Positions 32,788 through 41,556 of a DNA stretch of 57,341 nt are shown here, in pieces. Under the pieces are notes generated by a model. It made no database searches, had not been told where the DNA came from, and saw nothing but the letters and a program-made list of their open reading frames with translations. Where the stretch lies: positions 1 to 57,341 of the forward strand of contig NZ_JAFKON010000016.1 of NCBI RefSeq assembly GCF_022803015.1, read 5' to 3'. Source of the stretch: Arthrobacter humicola. Lineage in GTDB: Bacteria > Actinomycetota > Actinomycetes > Actinomycetales > Micrococcaceae. Both the position numbers and the translations under genes were made by a program. How positions within the stretch are numbered: position 1 is the stretch's first letter; each line of letters starts with the position of its first letter.

Positions 32788-34282
32788 TACCGAATACAAG
32801 GAACCGTCCTACGGCAACTGGCGCGTCCCGCGCTCTGCCGGGCTGGGCAACCTCGGCGCTATCGGCACCGGCATTGTCATGGCCGGGTTGTTGCTGGGCA
32901 TCATCAGTTTCGCCATCTGGGGCCTGCTCCCGGGCCTTGCTGTCCTGGCCGTAGCCGGGGCGGCCGCCCTGCTGCTGACGGTCAAGGACAAACACGGCCA
33001 GTCCGTTGTTGACCGTTTCGGAACACGGACAAGCTTCCGGCTCGCCAAGTCCTCCGGAACGAACCTCTACCGTTCCGGCCCCCTCGGGGTAACGCAGTGG
33101 GGCATGTACCAGCTGCCCGGACTTGCGGCGAAGTCCACCCTCTACGAATTCACCGACTCCTACAAGCGCCCGTTCGCGCTCCTGCACGTGCCGGCCACCA
33201 GCCACTACACCGTGATCTTCTCCACCGAACCCGACGGCGCGTCCCTGGTGGACCCGGAACAGGTCGATGCGTGGGTGGCGAACTGGGGCGGCTGGCTCGC
33301 CGGCCTCGGGGACGAAGCGGGCCTGGACGCCGCGGCGGTGACGGTCGAGACCGCACCGGACTCCGGCTACCGGCTCCGCAACGAGGTCACGATGAACATC
33401 GACCCGAACGCCCCGGAGTTTGCCAAGAACGTGCTCAACGAGGTCGTACAGACGTACCCGGAAGGGTCGGCCACGGTGCGGGCCTGGGTGTCCCTGTCCT
33501 TCAACGCCTCCCTGCGGGCAGGCTCGAAGAAGCGCACACCGGAGGACGTCGCCCGTGACCTCGCCTCCCGGATCCCCGGCCTGTCGGCCCGGCTGCAGTC
33601 CACCGGCGCGGGCATCGCCCGGCCGATGTCCGCGCAGGAACTCTGCGAGGTCGTCCGGATTGCCTACGATCCGCCGGCCGCCCTGATCATTGATCAAGCG
33701 CACGCCGCCGGTTCCCCGGTCTCCTTGACCTGGGGCGAAGTCGGACCCTCCGCAACTCAGGCGTCCTGGGACGACTACCGGCACGAGGGCGCGTTCTCCG
33801 TCTCGTGGACCATGACAGGTGCCCCGCGCGGGTCGGTGAACTCCTCGGTCCTGTCCCGGCTGCTGGCCCCGCACGGGGACATCGACCGCAAGCGCGTTTC
33901 ACTGCTCTACCGTCCGATGGATTCGGCCCGTGCCGCGGCCGTGGTCGAGCGGGACCAGAACAACGCCAACGTCCGCATCACCTCTGGGGGACGCCCGTCC
34001 GCCCGTGCCCTGGTCGATGCCCGCTCCGCCGTGCAGACCGCCCAGGAAGAAGCCCAGGGCGCAGGGCTGGTTAACTTCGGCATGGTCGTCACCGCCACCG
34101 TGACCGACAGGGAACGCCTCGCCGATGCCGTGGCCGCCGTGGAACAGACCTCCGGTACCGCCCGGGTGCTGCTGCGCCGGGCCTACGGTGCCCAGGACAC
34201 CGCGTTCGCCGCATCCCTGCCCCTGGGTCTGGTCCTTCCCAAGCACAGCCTCCTGCCCTCCGAAATCAAGGACGCCCTGTAA
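32774..34282 (+). CDS. SCO6880-family type IV secretion protein
   Basis: A 502-residue protein. GTG 32774 lies inside the end of the previous gene with gggga upstream. Two N-terminal membrane helices (residues ~30-50 and 53-70) precede a soluble part with Y-R-S-G-P-L-G, the F-A-L-L-H-V-P-A-T-S-H-Y-T-V-I-F strand, and the long SCO6880-type body. In Actinobacteria this family corresponds to VirB3 plus the N-terminal half of VirB4; the ATPase half is the next gene (TAATG overlap). It anchors the VirB4 motor to the membrane. Confidence 0.88.
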   Translation: MAAINTEYKEPSYGNWRVPRSAGLGNLGAIGTGIVMAGLLLGIISFAIWGLLPGLAVLAVAGAAALLLTVKDKHGQSVVDRFGTRTSFRLAKSSGTNLYRSGPLGVTQWGMYQLPGLAAKSTLYEFTDSYKRPFALLHVPATSHYTVIFSTEPDGASLVDPEQVDAWVANWGGWLAGLGDEAGLDAAAVTVETAPDSGYRLRNEVTMNIDPNAPEFAKNVLNEVVQTYPEGSATVRAWVSLSFNASLRAGSKKRTPEDVARDLASRIPGLSARLQSTGAGIARPMSAQELCEVVRIAYDPPAALIIDQAHAAGSPVSLTWGEVGPSATQASWDDYRHEGAFSVSWTMTGAPRGSVNSSVLSRLLAPHGDIDRKRVSLLYRPMDSARAAAVVERDQNNANVRITSGGRPSARALVDARSAVQTAQEEAQGAGLVNFGMVVTATVTDRERLADAVAAVEQTSGTARVLLRRAYGAQDTAFAASLPLGLVLPKHSLLPSEIKDAL

Positions 34283-35853
34283 TGGCCCGCATGAAACTTT
34301 TCACCCGCCCTGCCAAGAAGGCTGCAGCACCGGTCACGGCCGCACCGAAGAAGAAGGCTGAGAAGGAACAGCGTCAGCCCGGGCCTTCTGCCCGGGGCTG
34401 GACCGGACGCGGCGGCGGCATGGCCCAGCTCGTGCCGTCCGTGAAGGAATACCGGGGAACTACGGTCCAGGTTTGCGGGCTGTGGCCTTTTTCCTCCGGA
34501 GCATCCTCGCCCATGATCGGCGTCCCGCTCGGACGCCATGAAGAAACACAGGCCACGGTCTGCTGTGACCCGATCAGCTGGTTCCAGCGGGCACGGCTGA
34601 TTTCCAATCCGTCGGCGTTCATCCTGGGCAAGCCGGGGCTGGGCAAGTCCACCGTGGTCCGCCGGATGTTCATCGGACTCTCCGGCCAGGGCGTCCACCC
34701 CCTGATCCTCGGGGATTTGAAAGGCGAGCACGTCAAGGCCGTCCAGGCGCTCGGCGGGCAGGTCATCAGGCTCGGCCGCGGCGTGGGCTACCTGAACATC
34801 CTTGATCCCGGCCAGGCCGTCGAAGCGGCGCAGCTGCTCGAAGACAGCGGCCACCATGAGGACGCGACCCGGGTCCGCGCCGACGCGCACGGCCGGCGCC
34901 TGACCATGGTCGTCTCCCTGATCACGATCAGCCGGAACAACCCGCCCACCGATCAGGAACAGACCATCCTGGATCGTGCCCTGCGCGTCCTCGATGACCG
35001 GTTCGAAGGCGTTCCCGTCCTCAAAGACCTGCTGGACGTGATCATCTCCGCACCCGATGAGCTGCGCCAGGTCGCCCTGGACCGCGGCGACATGAACGTC
35101 TATCTGCAGGAAACAAGGGCCTTGGAGGCGACCCTGCTGGGCCTGACCGGCGGCGGGAAGCTCGGAGAAATCTTTTCCCGGCGCACCACCAACCCCATGA
35201 TGCGCGACCGCGCCGTGGTCTTCGATGTCTCCAGCATTGACGAGACCGAAACCGACCTTCAGGCTGCCATTCTGCTCGCGTGCTGGTCCTACGGCTTCGG
35301 CACCGTCAACGTCGCCAACGCCCTCGCGGACGCCGGCCTGGAACCGCGCCGGAACTACTTCGTCGTCCTGGATGAACTCTGGCGGGCGCTGCGCGCCGGT
35401 AAAGGCATGGTGGACCGGGTAGACGCCCTGACCCGGCTGAACCGCTCCGTCGGTGTCGGGCAGATCATGATTTCCCACACCATGTCCGACCTGCTGGCGC
35501 TGCCGGCGGAAGAGGACCGGATGAAGGCCCGCGGCTTCGTGGAACGCTCCGGCATGGTCATCTGCGGCGGCCTCCCGGCTTCGGAAATGCCATTGCTGAC
35601 CTCCGCCATCCCGTTGTCCCGGCAGGAGCAGCAGAAGCTCATCTCCTGGCAGGACCCGCCCGCCTGGGACTCCCGCGGGCTCGATGTCGAACCTCCCGGA
35701 CGCGGGAAGTTCCTGATCAAGGTCGGCGGCCGTCCCGGGATCCCTGTCCTGGTGGGACTGACCTCGCTTGAGCAAGGCCCGGATGGAGTCAACGACACCG
35801 AAGGAAAGTGGCATGATAACGCCGGAAACGCTTCTCGAGCCAATGACCCCTGA
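34282..35853 (+). CDS. VirB4-like conjugation ATPase
   Basis: A 523-residue ATPase. A basic N-terminal tail is followed by Walker A F-I-L-G-K-P-G-L-G-K-S-T-V-V at about 113-126, I-L-G-D-L-K-G-E-H near 150, and Walker B V-V-L-D-E-L-W-R near 357-365, then S-H-T-M-S-D-L with a conserved R-S-G-M-V-I-C. This is the motor half of VirB4, powering channel assembly or substrate translocation. The ATG at 34282 shares its A with the TAA stop of the SCO6880 gene, so both halves are translated in step. Confidence 0.9.
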   Translation: MARMKLFTRPAKKAAAPVTAAPKKKAEKEQRQPGPSARGWTGRGGGMAQLVPSVKEYRGTTVQVCGLWPFSSGASSPMIGVPLGRHEETQATVCCDPISWFQRARLISNPSAFILGKPGLGKSTVVRRMFIGLSGQGVHPLILGDLKGEHVKAVQALGGQVIRLGRGVGYLNILDPGQAVEAAQLLEDSGHHEDATRVRADAHGRRLTMVVSLITISRNNPPTDQEQTILDRALRVLDDRFEGVPVLKDLLDVIISAPDELRQVALDRGDMNVYLQETRALEATLLGLTGGGKLGEIFSRRTTNPMMRDRAVVFDVSSIDETETDLQAAILLACWSYGFGTVNVANALADAGLEPRRNYFVVLDELWRALRAGKGMVDRVDALTRLNRSVGVGQIMISHTMSDLLALPAEEDRMKARGFVERSGMVICGGLPASEMPLLTSAIPLSRQEQQKLISWQDPPAWDSRGLDVEPPGRGKFLIKVGGRPGIPVLVGLTSLEQGPDGVNDTEGKWHDNAGNASRANDP

Positions 35854-35877
35854 CCTGCCCCTTGAAGGAGGTTCGCT

Positions 35878-37650
35878 GTGAGTGCACCGAACCGTAAAGG
35901 AATGGGCCTGGGAGATGCCCTGCTGGTCTGGGTCGCCATCGGCTTCATCGTCGTGGTCGGCGGCGGAACCTACGCGGCCGTCCACCTGGGATCCTGGATG
36001 GCCGGCATCGACGCGCCGCCCAAACATCCCATTGATCTGATCGCCGGGCTGGTCAAGGGCCGGGTGCCGTGGCCCGTCCAGTCCACCGTCGCGGCTGCCC
36101 TCATGGCAGGCGTTGTCCTGGTTCTGGCCATCGTCGTGCTCGTGGCGTGGAGGAAGGGTGCGTCCAAGCGTGCCCGCGTCGATAAGGCCGCCCGGTATCT
36201 GGGCCGCGGGAAGTCCCTGGCCGCGTTCTCCGAGAAGGGCGCCAAAGCGACTGCCGAGCGCCTGGGCGTGAAGGACGCTCCGGGCATCGTGGTCGGCAAG
36301 GTTGTCTCCACCGGCCAGACGTTTATTCAGTCCTGGGAAGACCTCAGCCTCGATATCTGGGGTCCCCGGACCGGTAAGTCGACCTCACGGGTCATGCCCG
36401 CCATCTTGGACGCACCCGGCGCCGTGGTCTCTACCTCGAACAAGCGTGACGTGGTGGACGGCACCCGTGGCGTCCGCGAGCTCACGGCCCCGGTATGGGT
36501 CTTTGATCCGCAGAAGATCGCGCAGGAGGAAGCAGACTGGTGGTGGAACCCGCTCTCCTACGTCACCGACGAAGAGAAGGCCTACAAACTCACCCAGCAT
36601 TTCTCCGTCGGCTCCCGGGTCCCGGGGTCCAAACCGGACGCCTACTTCGACCCCAAAGCCGAAGACATCCTCTCCTCGTACTTCCTCGCCGCCGCCTTGG
36701 GGGAGCTGCCGATCACGCAGGTCTATTTCTGGGTCACCGAACAGGTGAACCGGCAACCTATCAACATCCTGAAAGAGCATGACTACGAGCTGCAGTACAA
36801 GGGCCTGGAGTCCACGCTGGAGCTGGCCGACAAACAGCGCGACGGTATCTTCGGCACCGCCGAGAAGATGATCCAGTGCCTCAAGTCCAGGAACACGCTG
36901 CGCTGGGTCGCCCCGACAGGCGGCGCGACGGTAGCCACGGATCCTCGCCGGCAGTTCAACCCGCACGCCTTCGCCGCCTCCCAGGAGACGATCTACATCC
37001 TCTCCAAGGAAGGGGCCGGCTCAGCGTCCCCGCTCACCACGGCGTTGACGGTGGCGATCGCTGAGGCCATGGAGGAACGGGCCGAACGCAGCGGCGGCCG
37101 CCTGCCCAAACCCGCGCTGTTCGCCCTCGATGAACTGGCCAACGTCGTCCGCTGGGCCGGTCTGCCGGATCAGTTCAGCCACTACGGCTCCAAGGGCCTA
37201 ATCGTCATGGGCATCCTGCAGTCCTGGTCCCAGGGCGTCGAACTGTGGGGTGAGGCGAACATGCGGAAAATCTGGTCAGCCGCGAACGTCAAGGTCTACG
37301 GCGGCGGCGTCGCTGAAGAAGGGTTCCTCCGGGCGCTCTCGGATCTCATCGGGGACTACAGCTACACCAACGTCTCCATCTCCTCCGGCAAGTCCGGCTC
37401 CAGCCGCTCCCGCCAAGAAGGCAAGGAACGCATCTTCGACGTCTCCAACCTCGCCGAACTCGACCGCGGCCGCGCCGTCGTCCTCGCCTCCGGCGCCCCG
37501 GCCACCTTGGTCCGCACCGTGCCCTGGTACACAGGCCGGCACAAAGACGCCGTGGAGACGTCCATCAAGAAGTACAGCCCCCGCCCGGAGGAACCGGAGG
37601 CCGTCCCGGTGCCCTCCGCTCCGGCCGCTAATCCCTGGGTCACCGGGTAA
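35878..37650 (+). CDS. VirD4/TraG-type coupling protein
   Basis: A 590-residue type IV coupling protein. GTG 35878 is preceded by a near-perfect aaggagg. Two membrane helices (about 15-38 and 73-95), then Walker A W-G-P-R-T-G-K-S-T-S near 160-170, V-V-S-T-S-N-K-R-D near 182 and Walker B L-F-A-L-D-E-L-A-N near 412-420, with the E-L-D-R-G-R-A-V-V-L segment close to the C-terminus. It brings the relaxase-DNA complex to the channel and pumps DNA. In the usual VirD4 family the length is similar. Confidence 0.92.
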   Translation: MSAPNRKGMGLGDALLVWVAIGFIVVVGGGTYAAVHLGSWMAGIDAPPKHPIDLIAGLVKGRVPWPVQSTVAAALMAGVVLVLAIVVLVAWRKGASKRARVDKAARYLGRGKSLAAFSEKGAKATAERLGVKDAPGIVVGKVVSTGQTFIQSWEDLSLDIWGPRTGKSTSRVMPAILDAPGAVVSTSNKRDVVDGTRGVRELTAPVWVFDPQKIAQEEADWWWNPLSYVTDEEKAYKLTQHFSVGSRVPGSKPDAYFDPKAEDILSSYFLAAALGELPITQVYFWVTEQVNRQPINILKEHDYELQYKGLESTLELADKQRDGIFGTAEKMIQCLKSRNTLRWVAPTGGATVATDPRRQFNPHAFAASQETIYILSKEGAGSASPLTTALTVAIAEAMEERAERSGGRLPKPALFALDELANVVRWAGLPDQFSHYGSKGLIVMGILQSWSQGVELWGEANMRKIWSAANVKVYGGGVAEEGFLRALSDLIGDYSYTNVSISSGKSGSSRSRQEGKERIFDVSNLAELDRGRAVVLASGAPATLVRTVPWYTGRHKDAVETSIKKYSPRPEEPEAVPVPSAPAANPWVTG

Positions 37651-37664
37651 GGAAGCAGACAGCC

Positions 37665-38102
37665 ATGGCAGATGATTTCGGACTGTTCGACACGGACACG
37701 CCGACCCCCAACCCCGGCACGGGAGAAGACGGAAAACCGGAGAAGACACCGGAGCTCGTCTATGGCACGGCTGAGGAGTTCCTTCACGAGCAGCTGCTGC
37801 CGACGTACGTCCGCAGCGTCACCGGGAAGACCGCGAAGTGGTGCATCGAGTGGTACTTCCACCCCGAAGCCGTCTCCCGCGTTGCGGCGCTGTGGCGTTC
37901 CTGGGAGCACCTGCGCCTCGACCCGGCCACCGGAATGAGCGTCTGGTGGCGCGACCACGCAGACGCTCACATGGGCGACCTGCTGAACCCTCAAGGGCCG
38001 TTCTTTAACTGCGACATGAAAGAACATCGCGACCCTGACCATCTGGAACCAAAGAAAGCACCTGAGGGCTGGTTCCCTGACGTGCGAACTCAGGCAATGT
38101 AG
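37665..38102 (+). CDS. DUF4913 protein
   Basis: A 145-residue protein from ATG 37665. After an acidic, proline-rich N-terminus it shows K-W-C-I-E-W-Y-F-H-P-E-A-V-S-R, A-L-W-R-S-W-E-H-L-R-L-D, then M-S-V-W-W-R-D-H-A-D-A-H-M and G-P-F-F-N-C: the DUF4913 signature with conserved W, H and C residues. It ends the transfer operon in many actinobacterial plasmids directly after the coupling protein. Function unknown; the H/C pattern suggests metal binding, which is inference. Confidence 0.85.
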   Translation: MADDFGLFDTDTPTPNPGTGEDGKPEKTPELVYGTAEEFLHEQLLPTYVRSVTGKTAKWCIEWYFHPEAVSRVAALWRSWEHLRLDPATGMSVWWRDHADAHMGDLLNPQGPFFNCDMKEHRDPDHLEPKKAPEGWFPDVRTQAM

Positions 38103-38426
38103 GAACCCAGCGGGACCGTAAAGGGGAGACTGCCAGCAGGCTCCGCAATCTTGACTAAGTTGGGCATCGCCCTCGCGTTCGCGGCTTCTCAGGGTGGCCA
38201 CGCGCGGAGGTTGCGGGGTCACTGCTGAACTCTGAGCCAGGGGGTGAACTGATGTTGAAGGGCTTGAGGATTGGCGGTGCTGCCTTCCGCCCTAGGACCC
38301 GGTTCAAGAGCTCAATCAGCGGCGCGGTCTGACCTGGCGGGAATGTCAACTTCATCGGAATTGCAGATTCTTTTTTAAACTTCTCTGGTTGTGAAACCTT
38401 TTGGCCTTTCCCGGACAATACAAGGC
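38103..38426. promoter_or_regulatory. Intergenic region with possible ECF-type promoter
   Basis: No gene. Close to the sigma-factor start lies tgaaaccttttgg (from 38392) and, about eight bases on, cggacaata before aaggcatg. A GAAAC-type -35 box followed by a short spacer would suit an ECF sigma factor regulating itself, though the distance to the start codon is tight and the spacing short. A related cgaaacctt occurs on the minus strand upstream of the secreted-protein gene at 41556. Confidence 0.3.
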
Positions 38427-39023
38427 ATGGGGAACTTTGAATCTGAAGATGAGGAGTTGTGGTCGCAAAGCCTCGAGGGCGACGGCGGAGCCTTTGGGGT
38501 GTTGTTCGACCGACACCGCGATAGAGTCTTTCGCCATGCCTACCGGCTGGCCGGGGATCGACATGACGCTGAAGACATTATGGCCGCGGCCTTTCTCGAA
38601 CTTTGGCGGCGGCGGGCGAAGGTGCGGCTCGTGGGGGCCTCCGTACTTCCCTGGCTGCTCGTCACGACGACCAATGTGGCCCGTAATAGCGGGAGGGCCG
38701 CATTTCGCTACCGAAGATTGCTGAGCTCTCTCCCTCGGAACAGCGATGTATCAGATGCCGCCGGCGACCCGTATCTGCAGAACGAGATGGACAAGGTTGC
38801 CGCCCGTGCGCTGGGGGGACTAAACGCCCTGGATCTAAAGCTCGTGACTCTGGTCATCTTCGAGGAATACAGTGTCGTCGCGGCGGCAACCGTTCTGAAC
38901 CTGACGCCGACCGCGGCGAAGACGCGCATGCATCGGGCACGAAAGCGTATGAAGGCGTCGCTGTCCGAATCATTTCAGGGACACCCAACGACTAAACCCG
39001 CACTGGAAGGAGAAAGGCCATGA
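38427..39023 (+). CDS. ECF-type RNA polymerase sigma factor
   Basis: A 198-residue sigma-70 family protein with only regions 2 and 4. ATG 38427 (acaaggc just before it) is chosen; an in-frame GTG at 38391 is possible. Region 2: F-G-V-L-F-D-R-H-R-D-R-V-F-R-H-A-Y-R-L-A and D-A-E-D-I-M-A-A-A-F-L-E-L-W-R-R. Region 4: L-N-A-L-D-L-K-L-V-T-L-V-I-F-E-E-Y-S, T-A-A-K-T-R-M-H-R-A-R-K-R-M. Typical GTP-D motifs of region 4 are altered. It overlaps the next gene (ATGA at 39020), so it is probably controlled by that membrane protein. Confidence 0.88.
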   Translation: MGNFESEDEELWSQSLEGDGGAFGVLFDRHRDRVFRHAYRLAGDRHDAEDIMAAAFLELWRRRAKVRLVGASVLPWLLVTTTNVARNSGRAAFRYRRLLSSLPRNSDVSDAAGDPYLQNEMDKVAARALGGLNALDLKLVTLVIFEEYSVVAAATVLNLTPTAAKTRMHRARKRMKASLSESFQGHPTTKPALEGERP

Positions 39024-40381
39024 ACGAGCTTCGCAGCGATGACCGTTTCAGCAGAGCACTCCGGGCGGAACTTGTGACACGGGTTCAGGACACGGGACCC
39101 GCCCGTGCTCGGAAGCGGGCTCGGCGTTGGCTTAGTGCCGCCGCACTTGCGGGGGCGGGACTTCTCGGCGGGGTAGGCGCAACTGCTGCCGGGGTGTTCG
39201 TGACGCCCGGCAGCCTGCGCGTTACGCCGCTATCATCGCCGGTGACAGCAACACACTCGGGGACGGCGACTGTGCAACTCGGGGCACCACCGGACGGGGC
39301 AACCGGCGTCCAAATGGATATTGTCTGCCTGACTCCTGGGCGTTTCGAATACGAAGGAGCCGCCAGCAGCTCTTGTGCAGCGGCCGACGTCGGCTCGCTC
39401 GGAGAGCGGAGCGGACTCACCGTCCCACTCTCCCCTGGGCAGGAGAGCGTGACCATCACGACCGAACCAGACGCGCGCTGGCGACTGACGGCACAGTACG
39501 TGCGGCAGGAAACCACAGGCTGGGTCCGCAACGAAAACGGCAACTCGTACGGCGTCCAGAACGAAACCGGAGCACCCGACCTAGTCTCTGTTATGGCAAC
39601 CAATGGCATCCGGGGCTACGCCTACCGCACTGACCTGGAAGAAGCCGACGGCACGGCAGCCATGCGGACGTTTAGGAGCCCCCAGGACGCAGTCGACTGG
39701 CAAAAGGCCCGCCGCGGAAAATCATTCCCCATCCCCGTCTATGACGTGGCCGGCAAAACGGTCGTGGGTGAGTTCGTCGTCGAAGCAGATAGAGGCGGGC
39801 CTGGTGAGAACAACGACAATGTACTCTCCGGCGAGCTTCCGACCGGCCCTGGTAGCAGCACTGCTTGCGCCCTGCCTAAGGGGGAACAAGGAATACCGCG
39901 GACCGCACCCGAAGCAATTTGGGCACTGGACCGTAAAGTTGCCGTCCCTTCCGCCCCGACGACGTTCGGGCCCGCCACGACCACCGGTGGCATAGCCAAG
40001 TGTTTCGCGCACAACCCCTCCGGGGCCCTGTTCGCCGCAGCCCATATGCTCTCCGTGACCTGGCAGGACGGCCCCGCAGCGGTCGTTACCAAATACGCCG
40101 TGGATTCCCCGGAAAAGGTCTGGGTACTGGACAGCCTGAACACCAGGGCGGCATCCCTGCCCGATCCCGTTCCGCAGATCAAGGGATACCGGATCACCAT
40201 GGATGGACCGGACAAGGCAATTGTTCAGATGGCAATCTCACTGAAAGGCTCACTTGTCAGCGGGCAAATGAACCTGGAGTGGGCCGGATCGGACTGGACT
40301 ATCGACGCCTCAAGTGTCCTCAGCAGTCTTGGTGCCCCAATCAACGACCTCACGGGCTACACCCCATGGGCCGGAGCTTGA
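39020..40381 (+). CDS. Membrane anti-sigma-like protein with VirB8-like domain
   Basis: A 453-residue protein. Layout: short N-terminal cytoplasmic part (1-30, R-F-S-R-A-L-R-A-E-L), one membrane helix (about 33-57), a beta-rich segment (60-165), a middle domain (about 168-255; Y-G...D-L-V-S-V-M-A-T-N-G...W-Q...I-P-V-Y-D-V-A-G-K-T-V-V-G-E-F-V) and a C-terminal domain (280-453) reading C-A-L-P-K-G, T-F-G-P, K-C-F-A-H-N-P-S-G-A-L-F-A-A and ending Y-T-P-W-A-G. The C-terminal part is plainly related to the VirB8-like protein at 30762; the middle domain recurs at 40593. Coupling to a sigma gene suggests an anti-sigma role; the cytoplasmic part is too short for a classical zinc anti-sigma domain. 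Confidence 0.75.
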   Translation: MNELRSDDRFSRALRAELVTRVQDTGPARARKRARRWLSAAALAGAGLLGGVGATAAGVFVTPGSLRVTPLSSPVTATHSGTATVQLGAPPDGATGVQMDIVCLTPGRFEYEGAASSSCAAADVGSLGERSGLTVPLSPGQESVTITTEPDARWRLTAQYVRQETTGWVRNENGNSYGVQNETGAPDLVSVMATNGIRGYAYRTDLEEADGTAAMRTFRSPQDAVDWQKARRGKSFPIPVYDVAGKTVVGEFVVEADRGGPGENNDNVLSGELPTGPGSSTACALPKGEQGIPRTAPEAIWALDRKVAVPSAPTTFGPATTTGGIAKCFAHNPSGALFAAAHMLSVTWQDGPAAVVTKYAVDSPEKVWVLDSLNTRAASLPDPVPQIKGYRITMDGPDKAIVQMAISLKGSLVSGQMNLEWAGSDWTIDASSVLSSLGAPINDLTGYTPWAGA

Positions 40382-40525
40382 GTTTGATGAGCCCCTCACG
40401 CGATCAGGAAGTCGTCATTCGAGGACAGACATGGAAGAGTCGGCCGGCATGACGATGCAGACGCGCTTGTAGCCGGGAAACCAAGCCTCCGCTGCTTGAG
40501 TCCAAAGCCACCCTGCCACCAAAAG

Positions 40526-40562
40526 AACTGCCACCATCAGAGTCCATCCGATGGTGGCAGTT
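40526..40562. terminator. Bidirectional terminator
   Basis: aactgccaccatc (40526-40538) and gatggtggcagtt (40550-40562) form a perfect 13-bp stem; cgctttt follows on the plus strand and cttttgg on the minus strand. It separates the sigma operon from the converging secreted-protein operon. Confidence 0.8.
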
Positions 40563-40592
40563 CGCTTTTGTGTCGCGAGTTATTCTGAAAAA

Positions 40593-41072
40593 CTAACCCC
40601 CGGCGACTTCCCCAGAACCCGGAGCGATCACAAACTCACCGATCTTTGTGGTTCCGGCTTCGTCGTACACCGGAATGCTGACTGCCTTTTTTCCTTGAGA
40701 CTCTTGCCATTTCAAGGCTTCCGCTGGGGACTTGAACAACGACGGATGCCCTTCCCCTTTTTTTAGTTGATCGTTACTGACATAGCCCAGTTCTCCGTTG
40801 GTCGCAAGGGCTTTGATTAAATCGGGTTCTACGACCACGCCGTCTACGTTCTTGATCGATCCGTACGTCTGGCCGGCTGCGTTTCTTTTGAAGATGGTCT
40901 GCCCCTCGCGGTTCCTATTGTCGTGAGGCTCAGAGGCTAGACGCGTGGCTGGCGCATCGCTGGAGATGGAAGCGGCAGCCGCAACTGATCCCATGCCAAT
41001 CCCCGCGATCAGAAGGGCAGCGGTTGCGGTCATGATCTTCGTGCCGGCGGTCATTTTTATTTTCTTCAAAAC
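40593..41072 (-). CDS. Secreted protein sharing a domain with the anti-sigma-like protein
   Basis: A 159-residue protein. TTG 41072 is favoured by gggggaa just upstream; ATG 41054 is an alternative. Signal peptide L-K-K-I-K-M-T-A-G-T-K-I-M-T-A-T-A-A-L-L, cleaved probably after A-A-A-A-S. The mature part reads G-Q-T-Y-G-S, P-D-L-I-K-A-L-A-T-N-G-E-L-G-Y, P-A-E-A-L-K-W-Q and I-P-V-Y-D-E-A-G-T-T-K-I-G-E-F-V. This closely follows residues 168-255 of the protein at 39020. It lies 22 bases after another secreted-protein gene. It may compete with or titrate the partner of the sensor domain. Confidence 0.72.
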   Translation of the reverse strand, partial: VLKKIKMTAGTKIMTATAALLIAGIGMGSVAAAASISSDAPATRLASEPHDNRNREGQTIFKRNAAGQTYGSIKNVDGVVVEPDLIKALATNGELGYVSNDQLKKGEGHPSLFKSPAEALKWQESQGKKAVSIPVYDEAGTTKIGEFVIAPGSGEVAGG

Positions 41073-41094
41073 ATTCCCCCAAGATTGTTTTAGG

Positions 41095-41556
41095 TCAGTT
41101 TGCAGTCTGCATTCCCGTTGGGAATGTCTCGAATCCTTCGTAAGCATAGTTGGAATAGTTGAAAGCCCAAGATATTCCCTTGCTATAGAAGTTTCCCTTT
41201 CCGGCATAACTTGCAGACGTCCGCCACGTTTGGGCGCCACAGAGCGTTCGATCCGAGTATGACATCGCACTGCTGGAAACAAGAACCTCAGCGCTCTGTT
41301 GGTAATTTTGAATCAAGCGTGCTTGAACGGCTATTCCGCCAGCAATGACACACTTAGATACCGGAGCACTGTAGGTGTATCCGGTAGCGAAGCCGTTAGA
41401 GGTTTGAACTAAGGCATAATTGTAGAAAGATACTCCATCAACCGAGTAGTTACCATTCGGACTTGCACTGGTTCCATTCGCCTGGGCGGCGACTGGAACT
41501 GATACCAACCCGATGGTTACTAGTATCGCCGCAAGTGCACTCTTGATCTCGATCAT
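41095..41556 (-). CDS. Secreted protein
   Basis: A 153-residue exported protein. Start ATG 41556 has tgggggaaat upstream. Signal peptide M-I-E-I-K-S-A-L-A-A-I-L-V-T-I-G-L-V-S-V, cleaved near A-Q-A-N-G. The mature chain is rich in S, Y, N and G with two cysteines (S-K-C-V-I-A-G-G and R-T-L-C-G-A-Q-T-W) that probably form a disulfide. General look: small beta-rich secreted protein. No family recognised. Operon with the gene at 40593. Confidence 0.7.
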   Translation of the reverse strand: MIEIKSALAAILVTIGLVSVPVAAQANGTSASPNGNYSVDGVSFYNYALVQTSNGFATGYTYSAPVSKCVIAGGIAVQARLIQNYQQSAEVLVSSSAMSYSDRTLCGAQTWRTSASYAGKGNFYSKGISWAFNYSNYAYEGFETFPTGMQTAN

